64,000 nucleotides of DNA, from assembly GCF_902506415.1 (NCBI RefSeq), contig NZ_LR733275.1:1961795-2025794 (forward strand), written 5' to 3'. This stretch comes from Massilia sp. 9I. GTDB taxonomy: Bacteria > Pseudomonadota > Gammaproteobacteria > Burkholderiales > Burkholderiaceae_D. Of this stretch, positions 48,558 through 57,026 are shown in pieces. Made by a program: the position numbers and the translations under genes. The notes beneath the pieces were generated by a model. The model was not told the DNA's origin, made no database searches, and worked only from the letters and a program-made list of their open reading frames with translations. The number at the start of each line of letters is the position of its first letter. Positions within the stretch are counted from its first letter, which is position 1.

Positions 48558-51368
48558 TCACGCGTGCACCGGAGTGGGCTGCACCCAGCCCTGGCGCAGC
48601 AGCGGCTCGAGCCTCTGGACGGGTTCGGGGCGGCTATAGATGTGGCCCTGGACCTCGTCGCAGCCGCAGCCGCGCAGGTAGTCGAGCTGCTCCAGAGTTT
48701 CGACGCCCTCGGCGATCACCTGCATGCGCAGGCCGTGCGCCAGCGAGATGATCGCGTCCACCATCGCGGCGCCGTCGACGCTGTCGACGATGTCGCGCAC
48801 GAAGGAGCGGTCGATCTTGAGCACGTCGACGGGAAAGCGCCTCAGGTAGGCCAGGCTCGAGTAGCCGGTGCCGAAATCGTCGATCGACAGCTTCACCCCC
48901 ATCGCCTTCAGGCAGCGCATGGTGTCGATGGCCGATTCGACGTCGGCCATCATCACGCTTTCCGTCAGTTCGATCTCGAGCGAATCGGGCCGCAAGCCGG
49001 TCTCCTCCAGCACACCGCGCACAGTGTCCACCAGGTCGGGCTCGGAAAACTGGCGCGCCGACAGATTGACCGCCATGCGCAGCGGCCCCAGGCCCGAGCG
49101 CAGCCAGTCGACGTTCTGGCGGCAGGCCGAGCGCAGCACCCAGGCGCCGATCGGGACGATCAGGCCGGTTTCCTCGGCCAGCGCGATGAAGCGTTCCGGA
49201 CGTACGGTACCGAAATGCGGGTGGCGCCAGCGGATCAGGGCTTCGGTACCGACCACCCGCCCGCTGTTCAGGCCGATCTGGGGCTGGAAATAGAGCTCGA
49301 ACTGGTCGTCGCGCAGGGCCCCGCGCAGCGCCCCTTCCAGGGCCAGCCGGTCGCTGGCGTGGGCATTCATGTGCGGCGCGTAGAAGTGGACCGTGTTGCG
49401 GCCCAGCTGCTTGGTGCGGTACATCGCCATCTCGGCATGCTTGACCAGGGTTTCCGGGTCCGCGCCGTCTGCCGGATAGCCGGCGACGCCGGCGCTGGAA
49501 CCGAACACCAGGGTGTGGCCCTCGACCTGCAGCGGCTCGGCCACTGCATCGCGCACCGTCTGGACCCGCGCCGCCGCCTGGCATTCGTCGGCACAGCCGG
49601 TGAGCACCAGCATGAAGTTGTCGCCGCCGACCCGCGCCGCGGTGTCGGCCTGGCGCATGGCCCCGGCGATGCGCGCCGCGATCGCGCGCAGCGCCTCGTC
49701 GCCGACGTGGCGCCCGTGCGTGTCGTTGACCAGTTTGAAGTGGTCGATGTCGAGCGCCACCGCCCACACCGGCATGCCGTCGGCGCCGGCGAGGGCGCGC
49801 TCGATGCGGTCGGCCAGCAGCGCGCGGTTGGCCAGCCCGGTGAGGGTGTCGTAGCGCGCCCGGTGCGCCAGTTCCGCTTCGTAGCGCTTGGCGACGGTGA
49901 CGTCATAGGTGGTGACCACGAAATGCTCGGTCGCCCCTTCGGCATTCCGGACCGGGGCGATATACACCTCGCTGACCAGCTCGCGCCCGTCGCGCGTGGC
50001 CTGGTGCACCAGCGCGTGCGCCTTGCGGCACTCGAACAGGGCCTGGCGCAGCTCTTCCAGGCCCGGCTCGTCGCTGTCGGCGCGCGCCAGGCTGGCCAGG
50101 GGTTTGCCCACCAGTTCGCCCGGTCCATAGCCGAGGATGCGCTCGCAGGCCGGGTTGGCATACTCGACCGGATAGCCGTGACGCGTCGCGCTGATCAGGA
50201 GGATCGGGTTGGCCGCCGACTCGATGGCGCGCTGGTGCAGGCGCAACGCGCCCGCGGTCAGGGCCAGGTCGGCGGTGCGGCGCTCGACCAGCGACTCGAT
50301 GCGGCGGGTGCGCGCACTGCGCTGCTGCACCAGGGCCGCGGTGGCCAGGGTCAGCACGAAGCCGTAGCCGAGGATGGACAGCGAACCCACCTGGCCGTCG
50401 AGCCGGCGCGACAGCTGCACCGCGCGCATGTCCCAGTCCGAGCCGGCCACCTGGAAGCTGCGCGTGCCCGCCATCGGTCCGCCGCCGAGCCAGCGCTCCC
50501 AGGCCGGCTGTGGCTGCGGCACGCCGGGATGGCTGAACACGGCCACGCGCCGGCCTGCGGCGTCGCGCCCGTACAGCGTCAGTGCATAGGCGCCGTCGCT
50601 TAGCAAGCGCGCGGTTTCCAGGCTGCCGCCGGCAAGCTGGCCGGCATCGATCACCACGGCGGTGACGCCGAGCGCCGCCGCCCGGCGTCCCGCCACACTG
50701 GTGAGCTCGGCGCCGGGGCGGTAAACCGGCATCGAGACCAGCACGCCGCGCAGCGCACCGTTGCCCTGGACCAGGCGCAGCACCGGGCTGGCGGTCGGCT
50801 CGCCGCTGTCGATCGCCTGCTGGATCGAGCCGCGCTGCTCGCCGATTTCCCAGGCGTCGAGGCCGAACACGCCGCCGTTTTCCATGATCGGCACCACGTA
50901 ATCGATGACCAGGTAGCGCGGCCGCGGTCCGGCCGGCGCCAGTGCGCCGCGGCTGCGCTCGAGGATCGTGAAGCCGGGCCAGAAGCGCTTGCGCGCCGCC
51001 TCGAAGGCGGGACGCTCGGCGGCGCTGACGAAACGCTGGTATTCGAGGGCGGTGAGATAGCCGTTACCCGCGCCGAGCGGCTGGGCAAACGCGTCGAAGG
51101 CGTCGCGCGACACCTCGCCCTTGCCGGCTGCGAACAGCAGGTTGAGCGAGCGCAGGTCGTGCACGGCATTGCCGAAGGCGCGCGTGATGGCTGCCGAGCG
51201 CACTGCCGCGCCCTGCTCGAAATCGGCGCGCGCGCTCTCCGCCTCCAGCTGGCGCGCCACGCCGAACAGGACAGCCGTCAGCGCGAAGCCGGCCAGCGAG
51301 GTCGCCACGGCAGCGCGCGACACGGTGCGCCGCCGCTGGAACAGCGGATGGGCGAACAGCCGATTCAT
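48558..51368 (-). CDS. CHASE-PAS-GGDEF-EAL protein with degenerate GGDEF site
   Basis: A 936-residue membrane protein. Segments at about 17-38 and 340-360 enclose a CHASE-type periplasmic sensor. A PAS domain (about 395-515), a GGDEF domain (520-680) and an EAL domain (690-930) follow. The cyclase site reads GGDNF instead of GGDEF, so it is probably inactive as a cyclase; the EAL site is complete (TEALIRWRHP, DDFGTGYSSLAYL, EGVET), so it is predicted to degrade cyclic di-GMP. ATG at 51368. Divergent from marR. Confidence 0.92.
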   Translation of the reverse strand: MNRLFAHPLFQRRRTVSRAAVATSLAGFALTAVLFGVARQLEAESARADFEQGAAVRSAAITRAFGNAVHDLRSLNLLFAAGKGEVSRDAFDAFAQPLGAGNGYLTALEYQRFVSAAERPAFEAARKRFWPGFTILERSRGALAPAGPRPRYLVIDYVVPIMENGGVFGLDAWEIGEQRGSIQQAIDSGEPTASPVLRLVQGNGALRGVLVSMPVYRPGAELTSVAGRRAAALGVTAVVIDAGQLAGGSLETARLLSDGAYALTLYGRDAAGRRVAVFSHPGVPQPQPAWERWLGGGPMAGTRSFQVAGSDWDMRAVQLSRRLDGQVGSLSILGYGFVLTLATAALVQQRSARTRRIESLVERRTADLALTAGALRLHQRAIESAANPILLISATRHGYPVEYANPACERILGYGPGELVGKPLASLARADSDEPGLEELRQALFECRKAHALVHQATRDGRELVSEVYIAPVRNAEGATEHFVVTTYDVTVAKRYEAELAHRARYDTLTGLANRALLADRIERALAGADGMPVWAVALDIDHFKLVNDTHGRHVGDEALRAIAARIAGAMRQADTAARVGGDNFMLVLTGCADECQAAARVQTVRDAVAEPLQVEGHTLVFGSSAGVAGYPADGADPETLVKHAEMAMYRTKQLGRNTVHFYAPHMNAHASDRLALEGALRGALRDDQFELYFQPQIGLNSGRVVGTEALIRWRHPHFGTVRPERFIALAEETGLIVPIGAWVLRSACRQNVDWLRSGLGPLRMAVNLSARQFSEPDLVDTVRGVLEETGLRPDSLEIELTESVMMADVESAIDTMRCLKAMGVKLSIDDFGTGYSSLAYLRRFPVDVLKIDRSFVRDIVDSVDGAAMVDAIISLAHGLRMQVIAEGVETLEQLDYLRGCGCDEVQGHIYSRPEPVQRLEPLLRQGWVQPTPVHA

Positions 51369-51429
51369 GCCGCCTATCCTAACGCAAGCCGGCCTGGGTC
51401 GCGCCACGTTTCGGCTGCGCAAAGGCCGG

Positions 51430-51458
51430 GGCCGCCAGCGCCGCGCCTGCTGGCGGCC
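51430..51458. promoter_or_regulatory. Long inverted repeat between the EAL gene and marR
   Basis: GGCCGCCAGC (51430-51439) and GCTGGCGGCC (51449-51458), perfect 10-bp arms around nine bases; with a one-base bulge the arms extend to 14 bp. It lies just upstream of the candidate marR -10 element and is a plausible MarR operator; an RNA hairpin is the alternative. Confidence 0.5.
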
Positions 51459-51469
51459 CGGTTTTCCGC

Positions 51470-51475
51470 TATGAT
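51470..51475 (+). promoter_or_regulatory. Candidate -10 element of marR (leaderless transcript)
   Basis: TATGAT ends six bases before the marR ATG, so transcription would start at the start codon. No Shine-Dalgarno sequence is present, which agrees with leaderless translation. Confidence 0.4.
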
Positions 51476-51481
51476 CGCGCC

Positions 51482-51994
51482 ATGTCCGAAAATCCTGTCC
51501 CCACTCCCGGCAAGCAGCCCCAAACGCCTTCGGAAAGTCAGCAGCCGATGCGTGTGCTGCGCCAGTTCCGCATCGTCTTCAATGCCGTCAAGAGCCACTT
51601 CCGCCAGGTCGAGCGCGAAGCCGGCGTCGGCGGCGCCCAGCTGTGGGCGCTCTCGGTGATCGAGCAACATCCGGGCATCGGGGCCACCGGGCTGGCGCGC
51701 GAACTGGACATCCACCAGTCCACCGCCAGCAACCTGGTGCGCGCCCTGGTCGAACGCGGCTACGTGACCGGCAGCCGCGAAGGCGCCGACCGCCGTACCG
51801 TCGCGCTGCACGTGCAGCCGGCGGGACGCGAAGTGCTGCAGCGTGCGCCGATGCCTTTCGCCGGCGTGCTGCCGGACGCGCTGGCCAGCCTCGATCCGGC
51901 CACGCTGGCGCAGCTCGAAAGCAACCTCGATCAGCTCATCGCGGAGCTGGGCGCCGACGACGAGGCGGGCAGCGTGCCGCTGGCCCAGCTTTAA
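51482..51994 (+). CDS. MarR-family transcriptional regulator
   Basis: A 170-residue dimeric winged-helix regulator. The DNA-binding part is visible: LWALSVIEQHPGIGATGLAR, LDIHQSTASNLVRALVERGY (recognition helix), and the wing TGSREGADRRTVALHV with the DxR motif. The N-terminal 25 residues are Pro/Gln-rich and the C-terminal helices complete the dimer interface. It is divergent from the EAL gene with the inverted repeat between, so autoregulation and control of that gene are plausible. Its ligand is unknown. Confidence 0.93.
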   Translation: MSENPVPTPGKQPQTPSESQQPMRVLRQFRIVFNAVKSHFRQVEREAGVGGAQLWALSVIEQHPGIGATGLARELDIHQSTASNLVRALVERGYVTGSREGADRRTVALHVQPAGREVLQRAPMPFAGVLPDALASLDPATLAQLESNLDQLIAELGADDEAGSVPLAQL

Positions 51995-52001
51995 TCCTGG
52001 C

Positions 52002-53177
52002 TCAAGGGCTTTCGAAGATCTCGCTGGCGAAGCGCGCCAGATCGTTCATGCCGCCGCCCGCCGCCAGGTGGCGGCGCAGGAGGCCGGCCTGGCCGCCGTC
52101 CGTCATCAGGTCTTCGATTACCGCTTTCGCTTCGGCGAAACCAGGGTCGGTCGAGCGCCGTCCCAGGCGCTCCAGGTCGGCCCGGATCACCTCCGCCACC
52201 GGCGCCGCCGTCCCGGTCTCGGGATCGATCCAGCTGGCCTCGACCCCGTCGCGCGCCGCGTTGAAGCGGTTCCAGGTGTACAGCTCGCGGCTGCCATTGG
52301 ACGGCCAGGCGCCCGGCTGGTCCGCGAACTCGAGGCACAGCTCGCGCGCATAGGAGGCGAGCGCGGCGGCGTACACGGGTTTGAGCGGCGTATCCAGCAC
52401 GCGCAGCTCGATCGTGCCGTACTCGGGCTTGGGCCGCACGTCCCAGTAGAAATCCTTGATGCTGTTGACGATCCCGAAACCGGCCAGGCGGTCGAAATAG
52501 TCGCGGAAATCCTGCCAGCTGCGGAATTCCGATGGCTGGATTCCGCTCATCGGGAAGGCGCCGACCACGTTGCTGCGCGAACTGCAGAAGCCCGACACCT
52601 CGCCCTGCCAGCAGGGCGAATTGCTCGACAGCGCGATGAACAGCGGCGCGCGCTGGGTCAGCCAGGCGCACAGGCGCACCGCCTCGTCGGCGCTGCCGGC
52701 GCCGATGTGCACGTGCATGCCGAACACGGTGAACAGCTTGGCCAGGTAGCCGTACTTGCGCTCGGACTCGAAGTAGCGTTCCTTGGGATAGATGCGCTGT
52801 TCGTTCCAGCGCTGGAACGGGTGGGCCCCACCGCCCGAGACCGAAGCGCCAACTTCAAATGCGGCGCGCTGGACGGTCGAGCGGATGTGCTCGAGCTGCT
52901 CGCGCGCCTCGCCATAGGAATTCAGGATCGAGGTCGCCACTTCCAGCATCGAGGTGGTGATCTCCGGGGTGTGGACCCAGGGCTTGTCGTGCTTGTCGAG
53001 CACGCGCAGGATATCGGGCGCGGCCGGGAACAGGTCGTAGGTCAGCCGGTCGAGCACCATCAGCTCCAGCTCGATGCCGATGGTGCCCACGGTCGAGGCG
53101 CTGAAGTCCGGCAGGAAGGCCGGGCCCTTGCCCGACACCGCCTGGGCCTGGGCTTCTTCTTTACTCATGGCGCTCAT
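52002..53177 (-). CDS. ybdK: YbdK-type carboxylate-amine ligase (glutamate-cysteine ligase 2 family)
   Basis: A 391-residue ATP-grasp-like ligase of the GCS2 family. Landmarks: TVGTIGIELELMVLDRLTYD near the N-terminus, GGGAHPFQRWNEQRIY, FTVFGMHVHIGAGSADEAVR and RPKPEYGTIELRVLDTP. YbdK-type enzymes join glutamate to cysteine weakly; the true substrate is open. AAGGAGG seven bases before the ATG at 53177 fixes the start. It overlaps the antiporter gene by four bases (ATGA), and the antiporter overlaps the secreted-protein gene by eight, so the three are one operon. Confidence 0.92.
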   Translation of the reverse strand: MSAMSKEEAQAQAVSGKGPAFLPDFSASTVGTIGIELELMVLDRLTYDLFPAAPDILRVLDKHDKPWVHTPEITTSMLEVATSILNSYGEAREQLEHIRSTVQRAAFEVGASVSGGGAHPFQRWNEQRIYPKERYFESERKYGYLAKLFTVFGMHVHIGAGSADEAVRLCAWLTQRAPLFIALSSNSPCWQGEVSGFCSSRSNVVGAFPMSGIQPSEFRSWQDFRDYFDRLAGFGIVNSIKDFYWDVRPKPEYGTIELRVLDTPLKPVYAAALASYARELCLEFADQPGAWPSNGSRELYTWNRFNAARDGVEASWIDPETGTAAPVAEVIRADLERLGRRSTDPGFAEAKAVIEDLMTDGGQAGLLRRHLAAGGGMNDLARFASEIFESP

Positions 53178-54397
53178 TCCCGCCCTCCTTCCGGATTCAC
53201 ACGTTGATAGGTTTCGCCGGCCATGCGCAGCCCGAGCCAGGTCAGGCCGGGCGCCAGCAGTACGTTCAGGGCCAGCAGCGCGCCCATCAGCTCGGTGGAC
53301 ACCTGGTCCAGGCCGGTATAGGCATTGAGCGTGGTGTCGACCACCAATCCGCCGTAGCTGACCAGCGAGCACATGGTGAGCGCCATCGCATGCTTCTTGT
53401 TGCGGTCCCAGGCCGTGGCAGGCATCAGGGCGGCGCGGGTGGCGAGGATGCGCACCGCGAACACGGCCAGCGCGGCCAGCAGGGTCCATCCCCTGACGAG
53501 CTGCTGCAGGTCGACCAGTGCGGCCGACATCAGGAACAGCAGCACGTAGCCGATGTCCTGGGCAGTTGCCAGCTGGGCCTGGAACACGTTATCGCGCCGC
53601 TCGGCGTTGCGCAGCAGCAGACCCATCAGCAGCAGCGACAGCAGCGAACTCGAGGCCGACACCGAGCACAGGCCCAGGTCGATCAGGAGCGCCGCCAGCA
53701 GCATGCCGGGACGCATGGTGGCCGGCACCTTGCACAGCCGGGTGGCCGCGGCATACAGGCCATAGGAGAGCAGCGCGATCGCCGCGCCCAGCACCAGCTT
53801 GCCGCCCTGGCGTAGCAGTTCATCGCCGAAGCTGCCGCCGGCGTCGAGGCCGTGGCTGCGGGTCCAGGCCATGGTCACGGCCAGCACCAGCAAGGCGACC
53901 AGGCTGCTCAGCCCGACCATGTTGGCGGTGGCAAAGGTGCTGGTGCCGCTCGCATTTTCGTCGGCCGCCATGGAATTGACGATCACCGGGTTCACCGCGA
54001 TCAGGATCGAGGCGATGAAGATGGCGGCGCCCCAGGGCAGGCCAAGCAGGCGCAGCGTCACGGCGACCGCCACCAGGCGCGCCAGCGTGGCCAGCAGGAG
54101 GCTGCCGCCCTGGCGCCCGCTGCGCAGCAGCCAGGCCAGGTCCATCTTGCGGCCGACCTCGAACAGCACCAGCGCCGAGGCGGCGTTCAGCAGTTCCTGG
54201 AACTGGGCCAGCAGCGGACGGTCGATCAGGTTGCCGCCGGTGGCGCCCAGCAGCAGTCCTGCGATCACGGCGCCGTACAGCTTGGGCACCTTGAAGCGCT
54301 GCAGCAGCATGCCGAGCACCAGGGCCAGCATCAGGCCGGCGCCCAGCACCGCGAGCGGCGACAGCAGCCACAGGGGCGTACTCAGTTCGTCATTCAT
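53174..54397 (-). CDS. CPA2-type cation:proton antiporter
   Basis: A 407-residue membrane protein with about twelve hydrophobic segments of the Na+/H+ exchanger fold. It begins MNDELSTPLWLLSPLAVLGA and has LYGAVIAGLLLGATGGN and the IAVNPVIVNSMAADENASGT segment where the cation site lies. There is no C-terminal TrkA-N (NAD-binding) domain, so it is a channel part only, unlike KefB/KefC. GGGAGG six bases before the ATG at 54397 fixes the start. Potassium or sodium are the likely ions. Confidence 0.88.
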   Translation of the reverse strand: MNDELSTPLWLLSPLAVLGAGLMLALVLGMLLQRFKVPKLYGAVIAGLLLGATGGNLIDRPLLAQFQELLNAASALVLFEVGRKMDLAWLLRSGRQGGSLLLATLARLVAVAVTLRLLGLPWGAAIFIASILIAVNPVIVNSMAADENASGTSTFATANMVGLSSLVALLVLAVTMAWTRSHGLDAGGSFGDELLRQGGKLVLGAAIALLSYGLYAAATRLCKVPATMRPGMLLAALLIDLGLCSVSASSSLLSLLLMGLLLRNAERRDNVFQAQLATAQDIGYVLLFLMSAALVDLQQLVRGWTLLAALAVFAVRILATRAALMPATAWDRNKKHAMALTMCSLVSYGGLVVDTTLNAYTGLDQVSTELMGALLALNVLLAPGLTWLGLRMAGETYQRVNPEGGRE

Positions 54398-55454
54398 GGC
54401 GCGCCTCCCATGCATGGGCGATCCGGCCCAGCTCGCGCTCGATCAGGGCCGCACGCGCTTTCGCGTTGTCCTGGGCGCGCGGGCCTGCCTCCGGCGGCAG
54501 CTCGCTCGTAATGCGGCCGCGCACGATGCCGCCTTCGTCGCGCAGCGGAATCCACAGCTGGCCGTTGACCGCCGCCCCTTCGCGCCAGACGGCGAGGAAC
54601 TTGGCGCCGGTGCGGTCGCCCGAAATCGCGGGTTCCACCAGCGTGAAGGGACGCAGCCACTCGGCTTGCGGGAAGCGGCGCGCCAGCAGTACCTGCATCG
54701 CGCTGCGCTGTTCGAGGCGCGCGTCGTCGCGCGAATATGGCAGGTGCAGCTGGGCCTGGCCGAGGCCGGCGCTGCGCATGCCCAGGCAGGCGCCATCGGC
54801 CACCCAGCGCCAAACGTCACCATCCAGCGCGCGCGGCTTGCCGTTGGTCGTGTCGAGCCAGGCCGTCATCAGCGGCGTGCGCGCAGGCGCCGGATTCGCC
54901 GCATCCACGGTGCGCACGGCCTCGATCACGTCCTTCCAGTGTCCGAGCTGCCAGTTGCGGGTCGGCAGCCGGTCGGATGGGCGCCAGCGCCACAGCACGG
55001 CCGACCAGCGGCCGTCCGGCTGGCGCCAGACCATCCCGGCGTGTTCGACGCCGTTGTACTGGACCTGCAGCGACTGCCCGGTCCAGCTGCCGGACCAGGG
55101 CCGCAGCACGGCGCGCGCACCCAGCCCGAGGCGGTGCCAGGCAATGGCGGCGCTCGGCAGGCATGTATTTGGTGCGTCCGGGATGTCCTGCCAGTACAGC
55201 ATCTCGACGCGCTGGCTCCAGGCGCATTGGCGCAGCGTCGGCGCGCCCATGGCGCCCAGCACCGGATCGGCGGCGCTGCTGCAGTCGCCCGCGCGCGCGC
55301 CGCTCAGGCGCTCGAAGTCGGCCGACGCCGGGAGCGCGGGTCTGGCAGGCTTGCCGGCAGCCTGGGCCGCGGCCGCGCACAGGGCGAGCGCGCCTGCAAG
55401 AATGGGAATGACGATCCGGGATACTGCGGTCGTCGGTGGGAACTGTGGGTTCAA
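54390..55454 (-). CDS. Exported hypothetical protein (first gene of the ybdK operon)
   Basis: A 354-residue protein of unknown function. It begins with a TTG at 55454 behind GGAGGAAAC, a strong site, and a signal peptide (VIPILAGALALCAAAAQAAG). The mature part has cysteines (GDCSSAADP, RQCAWSQ, NTCLPSA, GACLGM) suggesting disulfides and many tryptophans. No domain is recognised. The frame is open upstream to 55652 but has no start there. It overlaps the antiporter start by eight bases. Confidence 0.75.
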   Translation of the reverse strand: MNPQFPPTTAVSRIVIPILAGALALCAAAAQAAGKPARPALPASADFERLSGARAGDCSSAADPVLGAMGAPTLRQCAWSQRVEMLYWQDIPDAPNTCLPSAAIAWHRLGLGARAVLRPWSGSWTGQSLQVQYNGVEHAGMVWRQPDGRWSAVLWRWRPSDRLPTRNWQLGHWKDVIEAVRTVDAANPAPARTPLMTAWLDTTNGKPRALDGDVWRWVADGACLGMRSAGLGQAQLHLPYSRDDARLEQRSAMQVLLARRFPQAEWLRPFTLVEPAISGDRTGAKFLAVWREGAAVNGQLWIPLRDEGGIVRGRITSELPPEAGPRAQDNAKARAALIERELGRIAHAWEARHE

Positions 55455-55738
55455 GTTTCCTCCGGTGGGGCGCGCAGGTGAAGCGGGGCTTCGGCCTGGC
55501 GGTGGGCCGGCAGGCGCCGCGTGGGCGCCAGCCGCGGCAAGCAGGGCCGCGGCACCGAAAAAATGTCCCCCGGCATGGTGCGGGGGACCTAAAGAAACGG
55601 ACTCAACCGCTTCATCGCTGATCGGGTGCCGGACTGTTGAGGGCACCACCACGGGGCTATGATGGCCTAAAAATATGCGGAAGGCAACCCAATTTGTCCA
55701 AATGTATTGCTGGCAGGTAGCTGGACGGACCGGAAGAT

Positions 55739-56182
55739 TTACTCCTGGCGCATGTGCAGCAGCGGGTAAGGGCGCCCCGCATCGTCCAGCGGCGAGCGGC
55801 CTGTGACCGTGAAACCCATGTGCGCGTAGAAGCCGATCGCCTGTGCATTCTGCTCGTTGACGTCGACCGTCAGCTTACCCTGCAGCGCTGCCGCGTGGGT
55901 TAGCAGGCGCCTGCCAATGCCCAGGCCGCGGCTGGCCGGGTCGATGAACAGCGAGTCGATGTGAGCCCCAGTGAGGCCCATGAAGCCGCGCGGCGCGCCT
56001 TGATCGTCCAGCGCGACCCAGACCCGGGTGGCGGGCAGGTAGTGCTCGGAGACCAGGGTATCGATGCTTCGGTAGTCTTCGTCGGAGAGGAAGTCGTGGG
56101 TGGCGCGCACGCTGGCGCGCCAGATCGCGGCCAGCGTGGCGCTGTCCTCGGGGGTCGAGAGGCGGATCGTTCCCATACTCAT
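55739..56182 (-). CDS. GNAT family N-acetyltransferase
   Basis: A 147-residue acetyl-CoA-dependent acetyltransferase. The GNAT core is visible: TIRLSTPEDSATLAAIWRAS, IDSLFIDPASRGLGIGRRLL with the Q/R-x-x-G-x-G/A acetyl-CoA loop (RGLGIG), and NEQNAQAIGFYAHMGFTVTG. ATG at 56182 is one of two close candidates (another at 56176); the frame reaches a TTG at 56194. It looks like YjaB-type proteins. Substrate unknown. Divergent from the ZIP transporter gene. Confidence 0.88.
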   Translation of the reverse strand: MSMGTIRLSTPEDSATLAAIWRASVRATHDFLSDEDYRSIDTLVSEHYLPATRVWVALDDQGAPRGFMGLTGAHIDSLFIDPASRGLGIGRRLLTHAAALQGKLTVDVNEQNAQAIGFYAHMGFTVTGRSPLDDAGRPYPLLHMRQE

Positions 56183-56262
56183 GTGGCTTTTCAAAACCGC
56201 AATTGTGCCTCATGGAACGGCTTTCGGCCCTATGATAAACGCGAGAGAAAGGGGAACTGCGC

Positions 56263-57024
56263 ATGGGAGGAATACCGTTGTGGCTGCAGGCAGGCTTCTG
56301 GGGCTTGGTGGCGGGCGGCGCACTGCTGCTGGGTGCGGCGGCCGGCTACCACCTCAAGGTACCCCAACGCCTGATTGCGGCCGTGATGGCCTTCGGCAGC
56401 GGCGTCCTGATCTCCGCCCTCTCCTTCGAACTGATGGAGCACGCCTTCCACACCGGTGGCTTCGCCTCGACCGCGACCGGATTCCTGGGCGGGGCCGCCG
56501 TCTACACGGCCGCCAACTGGTGGCTATCGCACCGCGGCGCGCGCCACCGCAAGCGTTCGGGCAAGCAGCCCTCGGCCAAGGAGAACGGCGGCAGCGGCAT
56601 GGCGATCGCCATCGGCGCCCTGCTCGACGGCATCCCGGAATCGATCGTCATCGGCCTGTCGATGCTCGGCGGGCAAGGCGTCAGCATGGTGGCCGTCGCC
56701 GCAATCTTCTTGTCGAATATTCCCGAAGGCCTGTCGAGCGCAGCCGGCATGAAGGCGGCGGGACGCTCCTCGCGCTACATCTTCGGCATCTGGGGCGGCA
56801 TCACTCTCGCTTCCGGCGTCGCAGCCCTGCTTGGCTACTCGGTGTTCCGGCATTTCCCGCCGCAGGTCGTCGCTGCCACCACGGCGGTCGCCGCCGGCGC
56901 CGTGCTCGCGATGCTGGTCGATACGATGATTCCCGAAGCCTTCGAGGAAACCCACGATTTCGCCGGCCTGATCACCGTGACCGGCTTCCTGGCCGCCTAC
57001 GCGCTAAGCAAACTGGGCGCCTGA
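56263..57024 (+). CDS. ZIP family metal transporter
   Basis: A 253-residue inner-membrane transporter for Zn2+ or related divalent metals, with about eight hydrophobic segments. ZIP metal-site motifs are present: GALLDGIPESIVIGLSM (segment 4) and FLSNIPEGLSSAAGM (segment 5). The loop between segments 3 and 4 is short and basic (HRGARHRKRSGK), lacking the long histidine run of eukaryotic ZIPs. It converges on the MOSC gene with two bases between the stop codons. Confidence 0.92.
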   Translation: MGGIPLWLQAGFWGLVAGGALLLGAAAGYHLKVPQRLIAAVMAFGSGVLISALSFELMEHAFHTGGFASTATGFLGGAAVYTAANWWLSHRGARHRKRSGKQPSAKENGGSGMAIAIGALLDGIPESIVIGLSMLGGQGVSMVAVAAIFLSNIPEGLSSAAGMKAAGRSSRYIFGIWGGITLASGVAALLGYSVFRHFPPQVVAATTAVAAGAVLAMLVDTMIPEAFEETHDFAGLITVTGFLAAYALSKLGA

Positions 57025-57026
57025 GT

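Noticed and set aside
55565..55588. GTCCCCC/GGGGGAC hairpin upstream of the exported protein gene as a regulatory RNA
   Set aside because: Only a 7-bp stem with a 10-base loop and no conserved motif; too weak to claim.
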